Assembly: GCA_039942715.1 (NCBI GenBank)
Contig: JBDVBY010000011.1
Coordinates: 124,001 to 188,000 of the forward strand
DNA from: JABDJX01 sp039942715
GTDB taxonomy: Bacteria > Pseudomonadota > Alphaproteobacteria > Rhodobacterales > Rhodobacteraceae
Length of the DNA stretch: 64,000 nucleotides
Reading direction: 5' to 3'
How positions within the stretch are numbered: position 1 is the stretch's first letter; each line of letters begins with the position of its first letter. Position numbers and translations under genes: made by a program. Shown one piece after another: positions 40,137 to 49,269 of this stretch. The notes under the pieces are model-generated. The model saw only the letters and a list, made by a program, of their open reading frames with translations. It made no database searches and was not told the origin of the DNA.

Positions 40137-40970
40137 TCACGGACGCAAGAATTTTGCGCCATCGCCACCATTTAGCCTGCGTGGCTTTGTATTTGCGCCA
40201 ACCGAGCGAATCTCTGGCTTTGCCGCTGCAGTCAGTCCACCACCGTTTCGCAGCAATGCCATCATTTCAGCCAGGGGCTTTTCAAGGTTGGTACCAAGAG
40301 ACACTTTGCGGCCCCGAACTTCGGCTTTTGCCGACACAACAGAAACAATCTGCGCGCGACCATCAACCTCGGCAAAAATGGGTGCGCCAGATGAGCCGAA
40401 ATCCACATCACAAGAAAGGACAAGCGTGCCACGTTGGCGCGCCAGCACATGGCAAACTTCTTGAATCGAAGGCGACTGGTCGCGGTCATGAGCGTATGAG
40501 ACTACGCCCACTTTCTGACCCTTGCGCGGTCGCTTCCCTGTCGGGAAAGGAGCGATGTTTGAGAGGCGAATTTCACTAGAAAGTTCCAACAATGCCAAAT
40601 CGTTAGATACCCTTAGGTCTCCATCGGCAGAGTCATAAATATAGGCTGGGTGAATAACCGCACGCCTCACTTTGCGCGACGCGGATGCACGGCCATTTCG
40701 AAAACCTGCATGAAACTCGATCGACGTTGGATCAACACGTTGCCCATTGCGAGAGTTGTAAAGGCAGTGCGCCGCCGTCAGCACGATACGAGGCGCAATC
40801 ATTGCTCCTGTGCACATGCCGCTCCAACCAATGTTTAGACGTCCAACGCCTTCCCACCCGCGCGCTTCGTAGGCGGTCATCATGGAATTCAGTTCAGTGG
40901 CATCCTCTGCGTAAGCGGGACCCGTCACACTCGTAAGTGCTGCAATCGCTGCAGCAAGCAAAATCCGCAT
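40137..40970 (-). CDS. Secreted trypsin-like serine protease, second copy
   Basis: The 277-residue protein begins with a signal peptide (RILLAAAIAALTSVTGPAYA). ATG 40970 has GGGATAGGA upstream; a GTG at 40985 would place this site inside the gene. The triad is His in VLTAAHC, Asp in VSNDLALLEL, and Ser in FGSSGAPIF. CTGAMI before the His and the paired Cys residues match family S1. A C-terminal tail of about 40 residues is rich in Gly, Ala and Arg and lacks structure signs. It is a divergent paralogue of the neighbouring protease. Confidence 0.88.
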   Translation of the reverse strand: MRILLAAAIAALTSVTGPAYAEDATELNSMMTAYEARGWEGVGRLNIGWSGMCTGAMIAPRIVLTAAHCLYNSRNGQRVDPTSIEFHAGFRNGRASASRKVRRAVIHPAYIYDSADGDLRVSNDLALLELSSEIRLSNIAPFPTGKRPRKGQKVGVVSYAHDRDQSPSIQEVCHVLARQRGTLVLSCDVDFGSSGAPIFAEVDGRAQIVSVVSAKAEVRGRKVSLGTNLEKPLAEMMALLRNGGGLTAAAKPEIRSVGANTKPRRLNGGDGAKFLRP

Positions 40971-41065
40971 TCCTATCCCTTTCACGCGTTACAGGCTAGC
41001 CTAATGCGCGCTTGGGGCAAGAATGTGACTTTTCAATAATTTGCGATCAACTAGTGCGCCTGCAC

Positions 41066-42343
41066 TCACATCTCAGGCTTTGGCCCACCGGTCGCCCAGT
41101 CCAACAATTGCACGGTATGAACAACGGGTACTGTGCTCGCCCCGCCAATTTGCATCATACAGCCGATATTGCCTGCGGCGATCACGTCGGGGTTTTTCGC
41201 CTCTAGCGTTTCAACTTTGCGCTTCTTTAACTCACCCGAGATTTCTGGCTGCATCAGGCTATAGGTGCCTGCTGATCCACAACACAGATGACTGTCCTTT
41301 GGTTCGACAATCTCGAATCCAGCGCGTTTCAGCAAATCTTTGGGGTAGGTTTTGATCTGTTGCCCGTGCTGCAATGAACAGGCGGCGTGATAGGCGACGC
41401 GCACCTCTTTGTCGGCCCCTTCGGGCAGCTCAAGCTGCATCAAAATCTCGCTCACATCCATCGCCAGTTCACTGACCTTTGCGGCGTCGTCTGCCATAGC
41501 GTCGTTGCGGAACATGTGACCGTAATCCTTAACGGTGGTGCCACAGCCAGACGTGTTGATGACAATCGCGTCTAGCTTGTCGATGGCGTCCTCGGCCATC
41601 CAAGCACGAATGTTGTTGGCCGCAGCACTGTGGCTTTGATCTTCTTTACCCATGTGATGCACAAGCGCGCCACAACAGCCCATGCCTTTGGCGACAACAA
41701 CCTCGCAGCCAAGCCGCGTCAAAAGCCGAATGGTTGAATCGTTGATATCGGTGTTCAGCGCCTTTTGCGCACAGCCCGTCATCAGCGCGACGCGTTTCTT
41801 ACGTTCGCCTTGGGCAGGGAAGACCTGTGGATCGTCATTACGGCTGACGGCTGGAATCTTCTTTGGCGCCATCTCGAGCATGGCTTTCAAACGCGCATCC
41901 GGCACAAGAAATGCAAATGGCCGCCCGATCTTGGCACCCAGCAAAGCAACACGGAACAGCATCGGGTTTGGAATAACCTTGGCCAGCGTCCAGCGCAAAA
42001 CACGTTCGAACACAGGGCGTTTGTAGGTTTTTTCGATGTGCGCACGGGCGTGATCGACAAGGTGCATATAGTGCACGCCAGACGGACAGGTCGTCATACA
42101 GGCAAGACACGACAGGCAGCGGTCGATGTGTTTCACCGTCTTTGCATCCGCAGGCCGGTCGTTCTCCAACATATCCTTGATCAGGTAAATGCGGCCTCGC
42201 GGGCTATCCAACTCGTCACCAAGCACTTGGTACGTGGGGCAGGTGGCGGTGCAAAACCCGCAGTGTACGCAGGTGCGCAGGATTTCGTTCGAGCGCGCAA
42301 TGGCGGGGACTTTTAGCTGTTCGTCGGTGAAGGTGGTTTGCAT
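41066..42343 (-). CDS. glcF: Glycolate oxidase iron-sulfur subunit GlcF
   Basis: GlcF passes electrons from glycolate oxidation toward the quinone pool at the inner membrane. The protein has 425 residues. Two 4Fe-4S motifs are near the N-terminus: CVHCGFCTATCP (Cys25, 28, 31, 35) and CLSCLACMTTCPSG. The C-terminal half carries two CCG-type domains (GMGCCGALVHHMG and HLCCGSAGTYSLM) typical of heterodisulfide reductase-like subunits. It completes the set GlcD-GlcE-GlcF, separated from GlcE by a small membrane protein. glcG and a GntR-type regulator are not in the window. Confidence 0.97.
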   Translation of the reverse strand: MQTTFTDEQLKVPAIARSNEILRTCVHCGFCTATCPTYQVLGDELDSPRGRIYLIKDMLENDRPADAKTVKHIDRCLSCLACMTTCPSGVHYMHLVDHARAHIEKTYKRPVFERVLRWTLAKVIPNPMLFRVALLGAKIGRPFAFLVPDARLKAMLEMAPKKIPAVSRNDDPQVFPAQGERKKRVALMTGCAQKALNTDINDSTIRLLTRLGCEVVVAKGMGCCGALVHHMGKEDQSHSAAANNIRAWMAEDAIDKLDAIVINTSGCGTTVKDYGHMFRNDAMADDAAKVSELAMDVSEILMQLELPEGADKEVRVAYHAACSLQHGQQIKTYPKDLLKRAGFEIVEPKDSHLCCGSAGTYSLMQPEISGELKKRKVETLEAKNPDVIAAGNIGCMMQIGGASTVPVVHTVQLLDWATGGPKPEM

Positions 42344-42355
42344 GAGCGTGAAGCC

Positions 42356-42670
42356 TTACGACAAAAGAAGAAGGGCCGCGATGGCCAATGAAAACGTGAG
42401 AACCAGCGCATAAAGCATGCGCGACCAAGGCGTCGTATCCGGCGAGCGATACGTGGCATATCCGCTAACCGCAGAGCCGATGGCAATGCCAACGAACACT
42501 GGCAACAGATAAGCGGCCGCGGGCAGCATCGTTGTCAGGCCTGGCACAAACAGAACGCCAAGACTGCCAGCACATGCCGCTCCGGCAAGCCGCCAATCGC
42601 GAATGAACCACGCTGCGGTGCAGGCTGCGATACACGGGATCACAATGAAAGTGAGAGAAAGTCCGGACAT
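42356..42670 (-). CDS. Small membrane protein embedded in the glc operon
   Basis: The 104-residue protein has four likely transmembrane helices (LTFIVIPCIAACTAAWFI, LAGAACAGSLGVLFV, TTMLPAAAYLLPVFVGIAIG and MLYALVLTFSLAIAALLLLS). It is not recognised. Its ATG overlaps the glcE TGA by one base (TGATG), and glcF begins 12 bases after it, so it is made together with glycolate oxidase. It could anchor the GlcDEF complex, deliver electrons or move glycolate, but nothing in the sequence decides this. Confidence 0.75.
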   Translation of the reverse strand: MSGLSLTFIVIPCIAACTAAWFIRDWRLAGAACAGSLGVLFVPGLTTMLPAAAYLLPVFVGIAIGSAVSGYATYRSPDTTPWSRMLYALVLTFSLAIAALLLLS

Positions 42671-43815
42671 CAGCCCATCAGGCCCGGGTTCAGGATGCCC
42701 TTTGGATCGAATTGCGCGCGCAGATCGCTTGCCAGTTTGGCCAGAGGAATGACTTCCGGGTGAAAGATTGGGAAAGCCGGAGTTGGGTTAGCCGAGCGTA
42801 TCAATGTAGCATGCCCGCCAATGCCCGCCATTTTGGCACGCACGTCAGTGCCTGGATCAACTGCTGCCCAAACAAGACCACCCGCCCAGTCTAAGACAGT
42901 GTGTTCTTGATCAACAAATTGGGAAAGGTGTTTGCTGTCGGTCGGTTTGACAGACAGTCGCCAAACATCCCGCTCGGCGCCAGAAAATGGCTCGACATCC
43001 CTGATAGATTTCCAAAGAGTGGCGTTTTCCGCAGGTTCAGTGACGATTTTGTCAACATCCATGCCGTGTTTTTTAAGATACTCGGTTAGCGCTGTGGTGC
43101 GATATTTAACCGACGCTTCAAAGCCATCCAAACGCAACAAGACCGCACCTTGCGCGCCGTCAAAACTTTTCTTTGGCAAGCGTGCTGCTCCGGAAACCTC
43201 AAACGGCGACCCCATAGCTTTTGAGAAAATCGCAGAGGTCGCTGCCCAGTCTGCCCCGAGCATGACCAAAGTTGTTGTGAAATCGGGTTTCGGCAAAACC
43301 TTGAATGACACTTCCGACATCACGCCAAGCGTTCCGTAAGACCCCGCCATCAGCTTCACCAGATCATAGCCGGTGACATTCTTCATCACCCGACCACCGT
43401 TCTTAACCACACCACCTTCGCCATTCACATAACGCACACCGATCAGACTGTCGCGGCACGCCCCTGCCTGAACGCGCCGGGGTCCGGAAACATTTGCACC
43501 AACCACACCACCGATCGTCGGCGTGCCTGTTGTGCCAAGCAATGGGCGATGGTCCATCGGCTCAAAGGGCAGCATTTGATTTTCAGCTTCAAGAGCGGCC
43601 TCAATCTCGGCCATCGGCGTTCCAGCTTGGGCAACAAGTGTCAAAGCGCCCGGCTCGTAAAGAGTGATCCCTGACAAACCCGAGGTAGACAGTGGATCGC
43701 CTTTCTCCACGCTCCCAATGGGCCGCGTGCCGCCACCTTGAATGCGCAGCGGCGATTTGGCCGAGGCAATGGCGTCGGCCAATTCGGCCTCAGATGTTGG
43801 ATGTATTTTGGTCAT
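42670..43815 (-). CDS. glcE: Glycolate oxidase FAD-binding subunit GlcE
   Basis: GlcE is the second flavin-type subunit of membrane-associated glycolate oxidase. ATG 43815 overlaps the glcD stop (ATGA) and gives 381 residues; a frame to 43893 was rejected. The FAD-binding half shows LRIQGGGTRPIG, LVAQAGTPMAEIEAAL, LLGTTGTPTIGGVVGANVSGPRR and GRVMKNVTGYDLVKLMAGSYGTLG, all typical of this PCMH-type fold. The C-terminus ends QFDPKGILNPGLMG. It is translated between glcD and the small membrane protein gene. Confidence 0.96.
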   Translation of the reverse strand: MTKIHPTSEAELADAIASAKSPLRIQGGGTRPIGSVEKGDPLSTSGLSGITLYEPGALTLVAQAGTPMAEIEAALEAENQMLPFEPMDHRPLLGTTGTPTIGGVVGANVSGPRRVQAGACRDSLIGVRYVNGEGGVVKNGGRVMKNVTGYDLVKLMAGSYGTLGVMSEVSFKVLPKPDFTTTLVMLGADWAATSAIFSKAMGSPFEVSGAARLPKKSFDGAQGAVLLRLDGFEASVKYRTTALTEYLKKHGMDVDKIVTEPAENATLWKSIRDVEPFSGAERDVWRLSVKPTDSKHLSQFVDQEHTVLDWAGGLVWAAVDPGTDVRAKMAGIGGHATLIRSANPTPAFPIFHPEVIPLAKLASDLRAQFDPKGILNPGLMG

Positions 43816-45263
43816 GCCGCAGCAGGTTCTGGGGCAATCCGTCTTGCTTCGCTCGATGCTAACGGGAAGACTTTCGCGGGGTTCAAAAGCCACGCAGGAT
43901 CGAAAATATCCTTAACCCGCATCTGCGCTTCCAAATCCGAAGGATCAAACTGCACGTTCATCAAATCACGCTTTTCAATGCCGACGCCATGCTCGCCCGT
44001 TAGGCAGCCGCCCGCTTCAACACAAAGCTTCAGAATTTCAGCGCCCATAGCCTCGCAAGTTTCCAGATCACCCGGCTTGTTGGCATCAAACAAGATCAGC
44101 GGATGCATATTGCCATCACCCGCATGGAACACGTTGCCCACATCAAGGCCAAATTCTTCAGATAGTTCGCCAATACGCTTTAAGACAAATGGCAAGGACG
44201 TCACCGGGATCGTGCCATCAAGGCACATGTAATCGTTGATCTGACCCATTGCACCAAAGGCAGACTTGCGCCCGAGCCAAATGCGCGCGGCTTCTTCCGC
44301 GCTGCCCGCTTCGCGCAGTTCAACCGGATCATGGGTGCGTGCGATTTGCTTGATCACGCCAAGCTGCTCGTCAATTTCGGCAGGGCTGCCTTCAACTTCT
44401 ACAATCAACAGGGCTTCGCAATCGGGGTACCCCGCTTTGGCATATTCCTCGACAACCTCGATCACACGGCGGTCCATGAATTCAATCGCAACAGGCAGAA
44501 CACCTGCCTTGATGATGTCAGACACACAAGCGCCTGCAACCTCATTAGAATTGTACCCAATCAAAACGGGCCGTGCACCTTCAGGTTTGGGCAGAATGCG
44601 CAAAGTTGCTTCAGTAACAACGCCCAGTTGGCCTTCTGATCCGCAGATCAGCCCAAGCCAATCGTACCCGGCAGCGTCTATATGCGCGCCACCCATCTCG
44701 ACCACTGTGCCGTCCATCATAACGACCGTGACACCAAGCAGATTGTTGGTTGTGACCCCGTATTTCAGACAGTGGGCACCACCTGAGTTCATCGCAATAT
44801 TTCCCGCAATCGCGCATGCCAATTGAGACGACGGATCTGGCGCATAAAAGAATCCATCGGTTTCGACCGCGCCAGTAACGCTTAAGTTTGTGCGCCCAGA
44901 CTGTACGCGGATAAATCGGTTATCATAATCTGTTTCCAAAACGTCATTTAGTTTCGCAACGCCTAGAATGACACAATCAGCCGTTGGCAACGCGCCACCA
45001 GCCAACGATGTGCCCGATCCGCGTGGAACAACCGATACCCCTTCCTCATGGCAAACCTTCAATACCGCCGACACTTCTTCCGTCGAACTTGGAAGCACTG
45101 CGCAAAGCGGTGGACATTTATAGGCAGTTAGTGCGTCGCACTCATAGACACGTGTCTGCGTCTCATCATCAATCACAGCATCATCAGGAAGGACGCCCCG
45201 TAACCGCGACACGATACGGTCCTTCTGGGCAATGACCGAGGCAGAAGGGATAGGCATTTCCAT
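43812..45263 (-). CDS. glcD: Glycolate oxidase catalytic subunit GlcD
   Basis: GlcD carries the FAD that oxidises glycolate to glyoxylate. The protein has 483 residues from ATG 45263, which has AAGGA eight bases upstream; the frame is open to 45302 but that lies across the palindrome. FAD-binding motifs are SVVPRGSGTSLAGGALP and YAPDPSSQLACAIAGNIAMNSGGAH, and the C-terminal substrate-side motif is GNVFHAGDGNMHP followed by GGCLTGEHGVGIEK. It is the first gene of the glc operon, and the glyoxylate it makes is the substrate for the bhc genes 7 kb away. Confidence 0.97.
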   Translation of the reverse strand: MEMPIPSASVIAQKDRIVSRLRGVLPDDAVIDDETQTRVYECDALTAYKCPPLCAVLPSSTEEVSAVLKVCHEEGVSVVPRGSGTSLAGGALPTADCVILGVAKLNDVLETDYDNRFIRVQSGRTNLSVTGAVETDGFFYAPDPSSQLACAIAGNIAMNSGGAHCLKYGVTTNNLLGVTVVMMDGTVVEMGGAHIDAAGYDWLGLICGSEGQLGVVTEATLRILPKPEGARPVLIGYNSNEVAGACVSDIIKAGVLPVAIEFMDRRVIEVVEEYAKAGYPDCEALLIVEVEGSPAEIDEQLGVIKQIARTHDPVELREAGSAEEAARIWLGRKSAFGAMGQINDYMCLDGTIPVTSLPFVLKRIGELSEEFGLDVGNVFHAGDGNMHPLILFDANKPGDLETCEAMGAEILKLCVEAGGCLTGEHGVGIEKRDLMNVQFDPSDLEAQMRVKDIFDPAWLLNPAKVFPLASSEARRIAPEPAAA

Positions 45264-45280
45264 GGCGCGATTCCTTTGAT

Positions 45281-45303
45281 ATTGGTAAGTTAATATTACC
45301 AAT
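45281..45303 (-). promoter_or_regulatory. Palindromic operator candidate before glcD
   Basis: ATTGGTAA (45281-45288) and TTACCAAT (45296-45303) are perfect inverted arms with a seven-base centre, located 18-40 bases upstream of the glcD ATG. TTGGT...ACCAA arms are reminiscent of operators of FadR-subfamily GntR regulators such as GlcC and LldR, although their spacer is usually shorter. A repressor or activator of the glc operon probably binds here. Confidence 0.6.
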
Positions 45304-45503
45304 TTCGAAAATAGGCAAGAATTATTCGATCACACTCAACTTAATAGAGTGGCATATCAAGAAAATAACTCCAGCTTTGATCGCGCAGATTTGGTGCATC
45401 GGATCTCTGCGGGCCCAGTACAAACTTGCTCCTCTAAAGGTCAGTATTTCTTAAGTTCTTAAACTTACAGGGTGAACGCAACATAACTAACAGAGGCCAT
45501 GTC

Positions 45504-47936
45504 ATGTCACTTGTTGCGCGGATCTATTTAAGCATGGGGGCGATGGTTGCGCTAATCGTGTTGGTTGGCAGTATTGCTTCATTCCGCACTAGCGATCTTG
45601 GCAACACTTTTGTCGAGTACCGGGAAACGGCCAAGTCAAGTTTGCTGGCACATGATCTTTCGCAAAACATAACCGACATTCGCCTTGCTGCCCTGTCGTA
45701 TCGCTTTACGTCCGACCCGTCGCTTCTCGAAACTGTTTCACGGAGTGTTGAGGTAGCTTCTGGAAACGCTGTCGAATTGACACAAGCGTTAGGTGGCCAA
45801 AGTGAATTGCGACAGCTTCCAAACTTGCTTGAAGAATATGCGGCGTCTCTGTTGCAGGTCAGCCAGCTGCGCGATCGTAGAAACGAGTTGGTGGAAATGA
45901 CAGCAAATAGTGGGCGTGCCGCTCGCGAGAAGACAACAGAAGCCATGCAGGAGGCGATCAACAATAACGAAGCTCAGGCTGTTTCGAGCGTAGGTTTCGC
46001 AGTGAACAATTTGCTTTTGGGTCGCCTTTTTCTAGAACGCTTTCTTGTCGACAATGAACTCGCGAACTTCGATCGATCTGCAAATGAAATTGCCAGCGCG
46101 AAGTCTGGTTTGGACGAACTCGTACAAGCTACGCGCGACAGACAGCTTCAAAGCACGCTTGAGTCGATCATTGGCAACCTTGATGAGTTTTCCGCGGCCT
46201 CTTCGGAGCTTAAGGGCGTGGTGCAGGAGCGGAATGCGCTCTATGTGCAAATGGATGAAATCGGTCCGCGATCCTTAGACTTGGTCAAAAACGCTGTGAC
46301 GGCCATTGAAGATCGCCAAAATACACTTGGCCCATTGGGTGCTACAACGGTAAGCGACTCCATCACGGTTGTTACCTCACTTGTCATCCTAGGTACGCTT
46401 TTAGGGTTGTTGCTTGCATTCTTTGCGGGTCGCAAAATTTCAAAAGTGTTGGCTAAAATAACATCCGACATGACAAAACTTGCCGATGGCAATCTGGACA
46501 TTGAGATTGAAGCTGGCACGCAAAAGCACGAGGTTGGCAAAATGACCGACGCCATGGCTGTCTTCTTAGAGAACGCCCGCGTCGCCAGAGATCTCACCCG
46601 TGACCGACTGCAAGAAACGGAAAGAAAAGAAGAGCAGAGAGTTGAGGACGAACGCAAACGTGAGGCAAAGCGAGAAGAAAAACAATTGCGCGAAGAGGCA
46701 GAACGCAATGCGGATCGCGCTCGCATGACCATGTTAGAGAGTTTTCAAGAGGACATGGAGCGAGTTATGGACAAGGCCGCTTCAGGAAATTTCTCGGTCA
46801 GGATGTCCAATCAAGTCGATGATGCGAATCTGGCCAAACTGGCCAATCTGGTGAACGGGCAGCTTCAGGTAACTGAGACAAATGTCGCGGATATCGTTTC
46901 GAGCATTGGTGAGTTGGCAAAAGGAAACCTGGCTGTGCGCATTCAGGGGGACAAGCATGGTGTCTTTCTGGCATTGAAGGAAGATTTCAATGCTTCGGTT
47001 GCAACGTTGTCGAACACTATGTCCAGAATTCTGCAAAGCGGTGAATGTGTTTCTGAGACATCCGTTGAGCTTAAGAATTCTTCAAAAGACATGTCAAAGC
47101 GCGCTGAAGACAACGCGGCGACAGTTGAAGAAACGTCAGCAGCGGTAGAGGAAATCACCGCGAGCATCCGTCAAGTTGTGGCAAGTGCACAAGCTGCTGA
47201 TCAGGCAACGCAACGTGTCCGGCAAAGTGCGGATGAAACCCGTTTGGTGTCTACTGAGACGGAAGCATCCATCAACGCGATGACAGACGCATCCGCGCAG
47301 ATAAATCGAGTAGTCAAAGTCATCGAAGACATCGCATTCCAGATCAATCTTCTTGCACTAAATGCGGGAGTTGAGGCAGCACGGGCAGGGGAGGCGGGTC
47401 TTGGCTTTTCCGTCGTCGCGTCTGAAGTGCGTGCTTTGGCGTTGCGCTCGCAGGAAGCCGTGCAGGAAATCACGCAAGTTATCGAACAAAGCAATTTGAG
47501 CGTCGAAGCGGGGGCACAACAGGTTGGTCTGTCGAGACAGGCTTTGGAAGGCATAATTACCGAGGTTGAAGTGGCGTCTGGCCAGATATCCGAGATCGCC
47601 TCGGCGGTTGAGGAGCAGGCAAAAGGCATCGAAGAGGTCAACACAGCCCTTCGTGCCATAGACGTAAATGCGCAAAAAAACGCAGCGACTTTGGAAGTAA
47701 TGACAGTTTCCAGCGTTTCATTGAGCGAGGAGGCGGTCCAACTATCGTCTGCTTTGGGAGAATTCGGCGGTGTTTCGGGGTCGCGCAATGAGCAAAAAGT
47801 GAAAACACCGCTGCCTGCATCAGGAAAGCAAACAAACTTCCCAACAAAGGCACCAAGACGGGCTCCAAAAGCCGCCTCAGAAGGGCCGCAAGCGGCGGTT
47901 GCTGTTATGGATGATGAAGGCTGGGACGAATTTTAG
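45504..47936 (+). CDS. Methyl-accepting chemotaxis protein with several HAMP domains
   Basis: The 810-residue chemoreceptor has a first membrane helix at about residues 7-26, a periplasmic helical sensor (about 27-284), a second helix (about 285-307) and a HAMP domain (308-362). A highly charged coiled coil follows (365-408), then two further HAMP-like repeats (ASGNFSVRM and AKGNLAVRI, about 415-500). The signalling hairpin is IAFQINLLALNAGVEAARAGEAGLGFSVVASEVRALA (about 611-646). The C-terminus ends DDEGWDEF, like tails that tether CheR. The ligand is unknown. It diverges from glcD, so glycolate or related acids are reasonable candidates. Confidence 0.95.
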   Translation: MSLVARIYLSMGAMVALIVLVGSIASFRTSDLGNTFVEYRETAKSSLLAHDLSQNITDIRLAALSYRFTSDPSLLETVSRSVEVASGNAVELTQALGGQSELRQLPNLLEEYAASLLQVSQLRDRRNELVEMTANSGRAAREKTTEAMQEAINNNEAQAVSSVGFAVNNLLLGRLFLERFLVDNELANFDRSANEIASAKSGLDELVQATRDRQLQSTLESIIGNLDEFSAASSELKGVVQERNALYVQMDEIGPRSLDLVKNAVTAIEDRQNTLGPLGATTVSDSITVVTSLVILGTLLGLLLAFFAGRKISKVLAKITSDMTKLADGNLDIEIEAGTQKHEVGKMTDAMAVFLENARVARDLTRDRLQETERKEEQRVEDERKREAKREEKQLREEAERNADRARMTMLESFQEDMERVMDKAASGNFSVRMSNQVDDANLAKLANLVNGQLQVTETNVADIVSSIGELAKGNLAVRIQGDKHGVFLALKEDFNASVATLSNTMSRILQSGECVSETSVELKNSSKDMSKRAEDNAATVEETSAAVEEITASIRQVVASAQAADQATQRVRQSADETRLVSTETEASINAMTDASAQINRVVKVIEDIAFQINLLALNAGVEAARAGEAGLGFSVVASEVRALALRSQEAVQEITQVIEQSNLSVEAGAQQVGLSRQALEGIITEVEVASGQISEIASAVEEQAKGIEEVNTALRAIDVNAQKNAATLEVMTVSSVSLSEEAVQLSSALGEFGGVSGSRNEQKVKTPLPASGKQTNFPTKAPRRAPKAASEGPQAAVAVMDDEGWDEF

Positions 47937-48207
47937 CACCATCGCGTCAAGAACGCATCTTATTGTCGCTCAAAGCCACAGCATGTTGATACGCCGGATA
48001 GACGATACGATCCCGGACAAAGTCTCTATCGCCAAGTTCTGCGCCATTTAAGCTAGCCAAAAGCAATGCGGCTAATCCGAATAAAAATCAACTTCTTGTT
48101 GGCAGCTAGGTATTCCGTTGGTACGGTCCTTTTCACGCGACGTATACATTAGGCCCGTCAAACGGCTTGAGGCGTCCAAAACTTAAAAAACGTCTGGGAG
48201 GACACCA

Positions 48208-49233
48208 ATGACTTTTCTTAAGACTTCTGCGGCATCTGTCGCAGCAGCTGCGCTGCTGGCTACGGGTGCAATGGCCGATGGTCATGCTGAAACCAAATTA
48301 CGGATCCAAACGCACTATGCGCCTGAAACCGTGTCTGGCCAGTTGGCTGCACAGTACATGGAAGACATCCAAACAATGTCCGGCGGCGGTATTTCCGTTG
48401 AGATGTTCTACTCGTCATCCGTTGTTAAGTCCGTTGAGACTTTTGACGCGGCGGCAACTGGCATTCTTGACTGTGACATGACGGGCGGTGGTTACCAAAC
48501 CGGTAAAAACTCGGCGTTCCAATTCGTTGGCGACATCATGGGTGGTTATGAAACGCCTTATCAGCAGCTGTCATGGTTGTACTTTGGTGGCGGTCGCGAA
48601 GCTGCCGCGCCGCTGTACAATAAGTATGGCATGGAGCTGATCGGCTGGTGGGTTTACGGTCAGGAAAGCTTTGCGTCTAGCAAGCCAATCGAAAAAGTCG
48701 CTGACTTCAAAGATTGGAAATTCCGTTCACCTCCAGGCATGGAAACCAAAATCTTTGAAAAGCTTGGTGCCTCGCCAATCGTGATGGATTTCACCGAGAT
48801 CTTTACCGCGCTTGAAACTGGTATCATCGATGGTGCCGATGCTTCGGGACTGGCCAACAACGTGGGTCTGGGTCTCTATGATATCGTTAAGTACGCCAAC
48901 TTCCCTGGTTTCCACTCGATGCCTTCTGATCACCTTGCGTGTAACAAAGAAGTCTTTGACGCGATGCCAGAAGCACACCAGCGCATCATGAAAGTTGCGA
49001 TGGAAGCACTTGCTCTGCGTACGGCCCTGACGTTTGAAAAGAAAAACGCTGAAGCCGCAGCGCAATTGCGTGAGCAGGGCGTAACTCTGTCACAGTGGGC
49101 TCCTGATGAACTGCAAAAGTTCCGCGATGCAGCGCAGGCGACATGGCCTGAGTTTGCTGACACGCCAGAAGCAGAAGCTTTGGTTGAAGCGCATCTGACC
49201 TACCTGAAGCAGCTTGGTCTTGTTTCTCAATAA
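48208..49233 (+). CDS. dctP: TRAP transporter substrate-binding protein DctP
   Basis: The 341-residue protein is the periplasmic receptor of a tripartite ATP-independent transporter. The signal peptide ends ATGAMADGHA. Family motifs are the IQTHYAPETVSGQLAAQYMEDI start and the ligand-binding region KFRSPPGMETKIFEKLGASP followed by EIFTALETGIIDGAD. The Arg in KFRSPPG would bind the carboxylate. The sequence resembles the branch containing TakP, which binds 2-oxoacids, so glyoxylate or similar acids are possible ligands; this is inference. GGGAGGA precedes the ATG. A strong hairpin separates it from dctQ. Confidence 0.93.
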   Translation: MTFLKTSAASVAAAALLATGAMADGHAETKLRIQTHYAPETVSGQLAAQYMEDIQTMSGGGISVEMFYSSSVVKSVETFDAAATGILDCDMTGGGYQTGKNSAFQFVGDIMGGYETPYQQLSWLYFGGGREAAAPLYNKYGMELIGWWVYGQESFASSKPIEKVADFKDWKFRSPPGMETKIFEKLGASPIVMDFTEIFTALETGIIDGADASGLANNVGLGLYDIVKYANFPGFHSMPSDHLACNKEVFDAMPEAHQRIMKVAMEALALRTALTFEKKNAEAAAQLREQGVTLSQWAPDELQKFRDAAQATWPEFADTPEAEALVEAHLTYLKQLGLVSQ

Positions 49234-49243
49234 GACTTGAGCG

Positions 49244-49269
49244 GAAAGGCGGCCTTATGGCCGCCTTTC
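49244..49269 (+). terminator. Hairpin between dctP and dctQ
   Basis: GAAAGGCGGCC (49244-49254) and GGCCGCCTTTC (49259-49269) form a perfect 11-base stem with a TTAT loop, followed by TTTATG. It lies ten bases after the dctP stop and before dctQ. It should stop most transcripts or protect the dctP message, giving more binding protein than permease, a frequent arrangement in TRAP operons. Confidence 0.8.
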
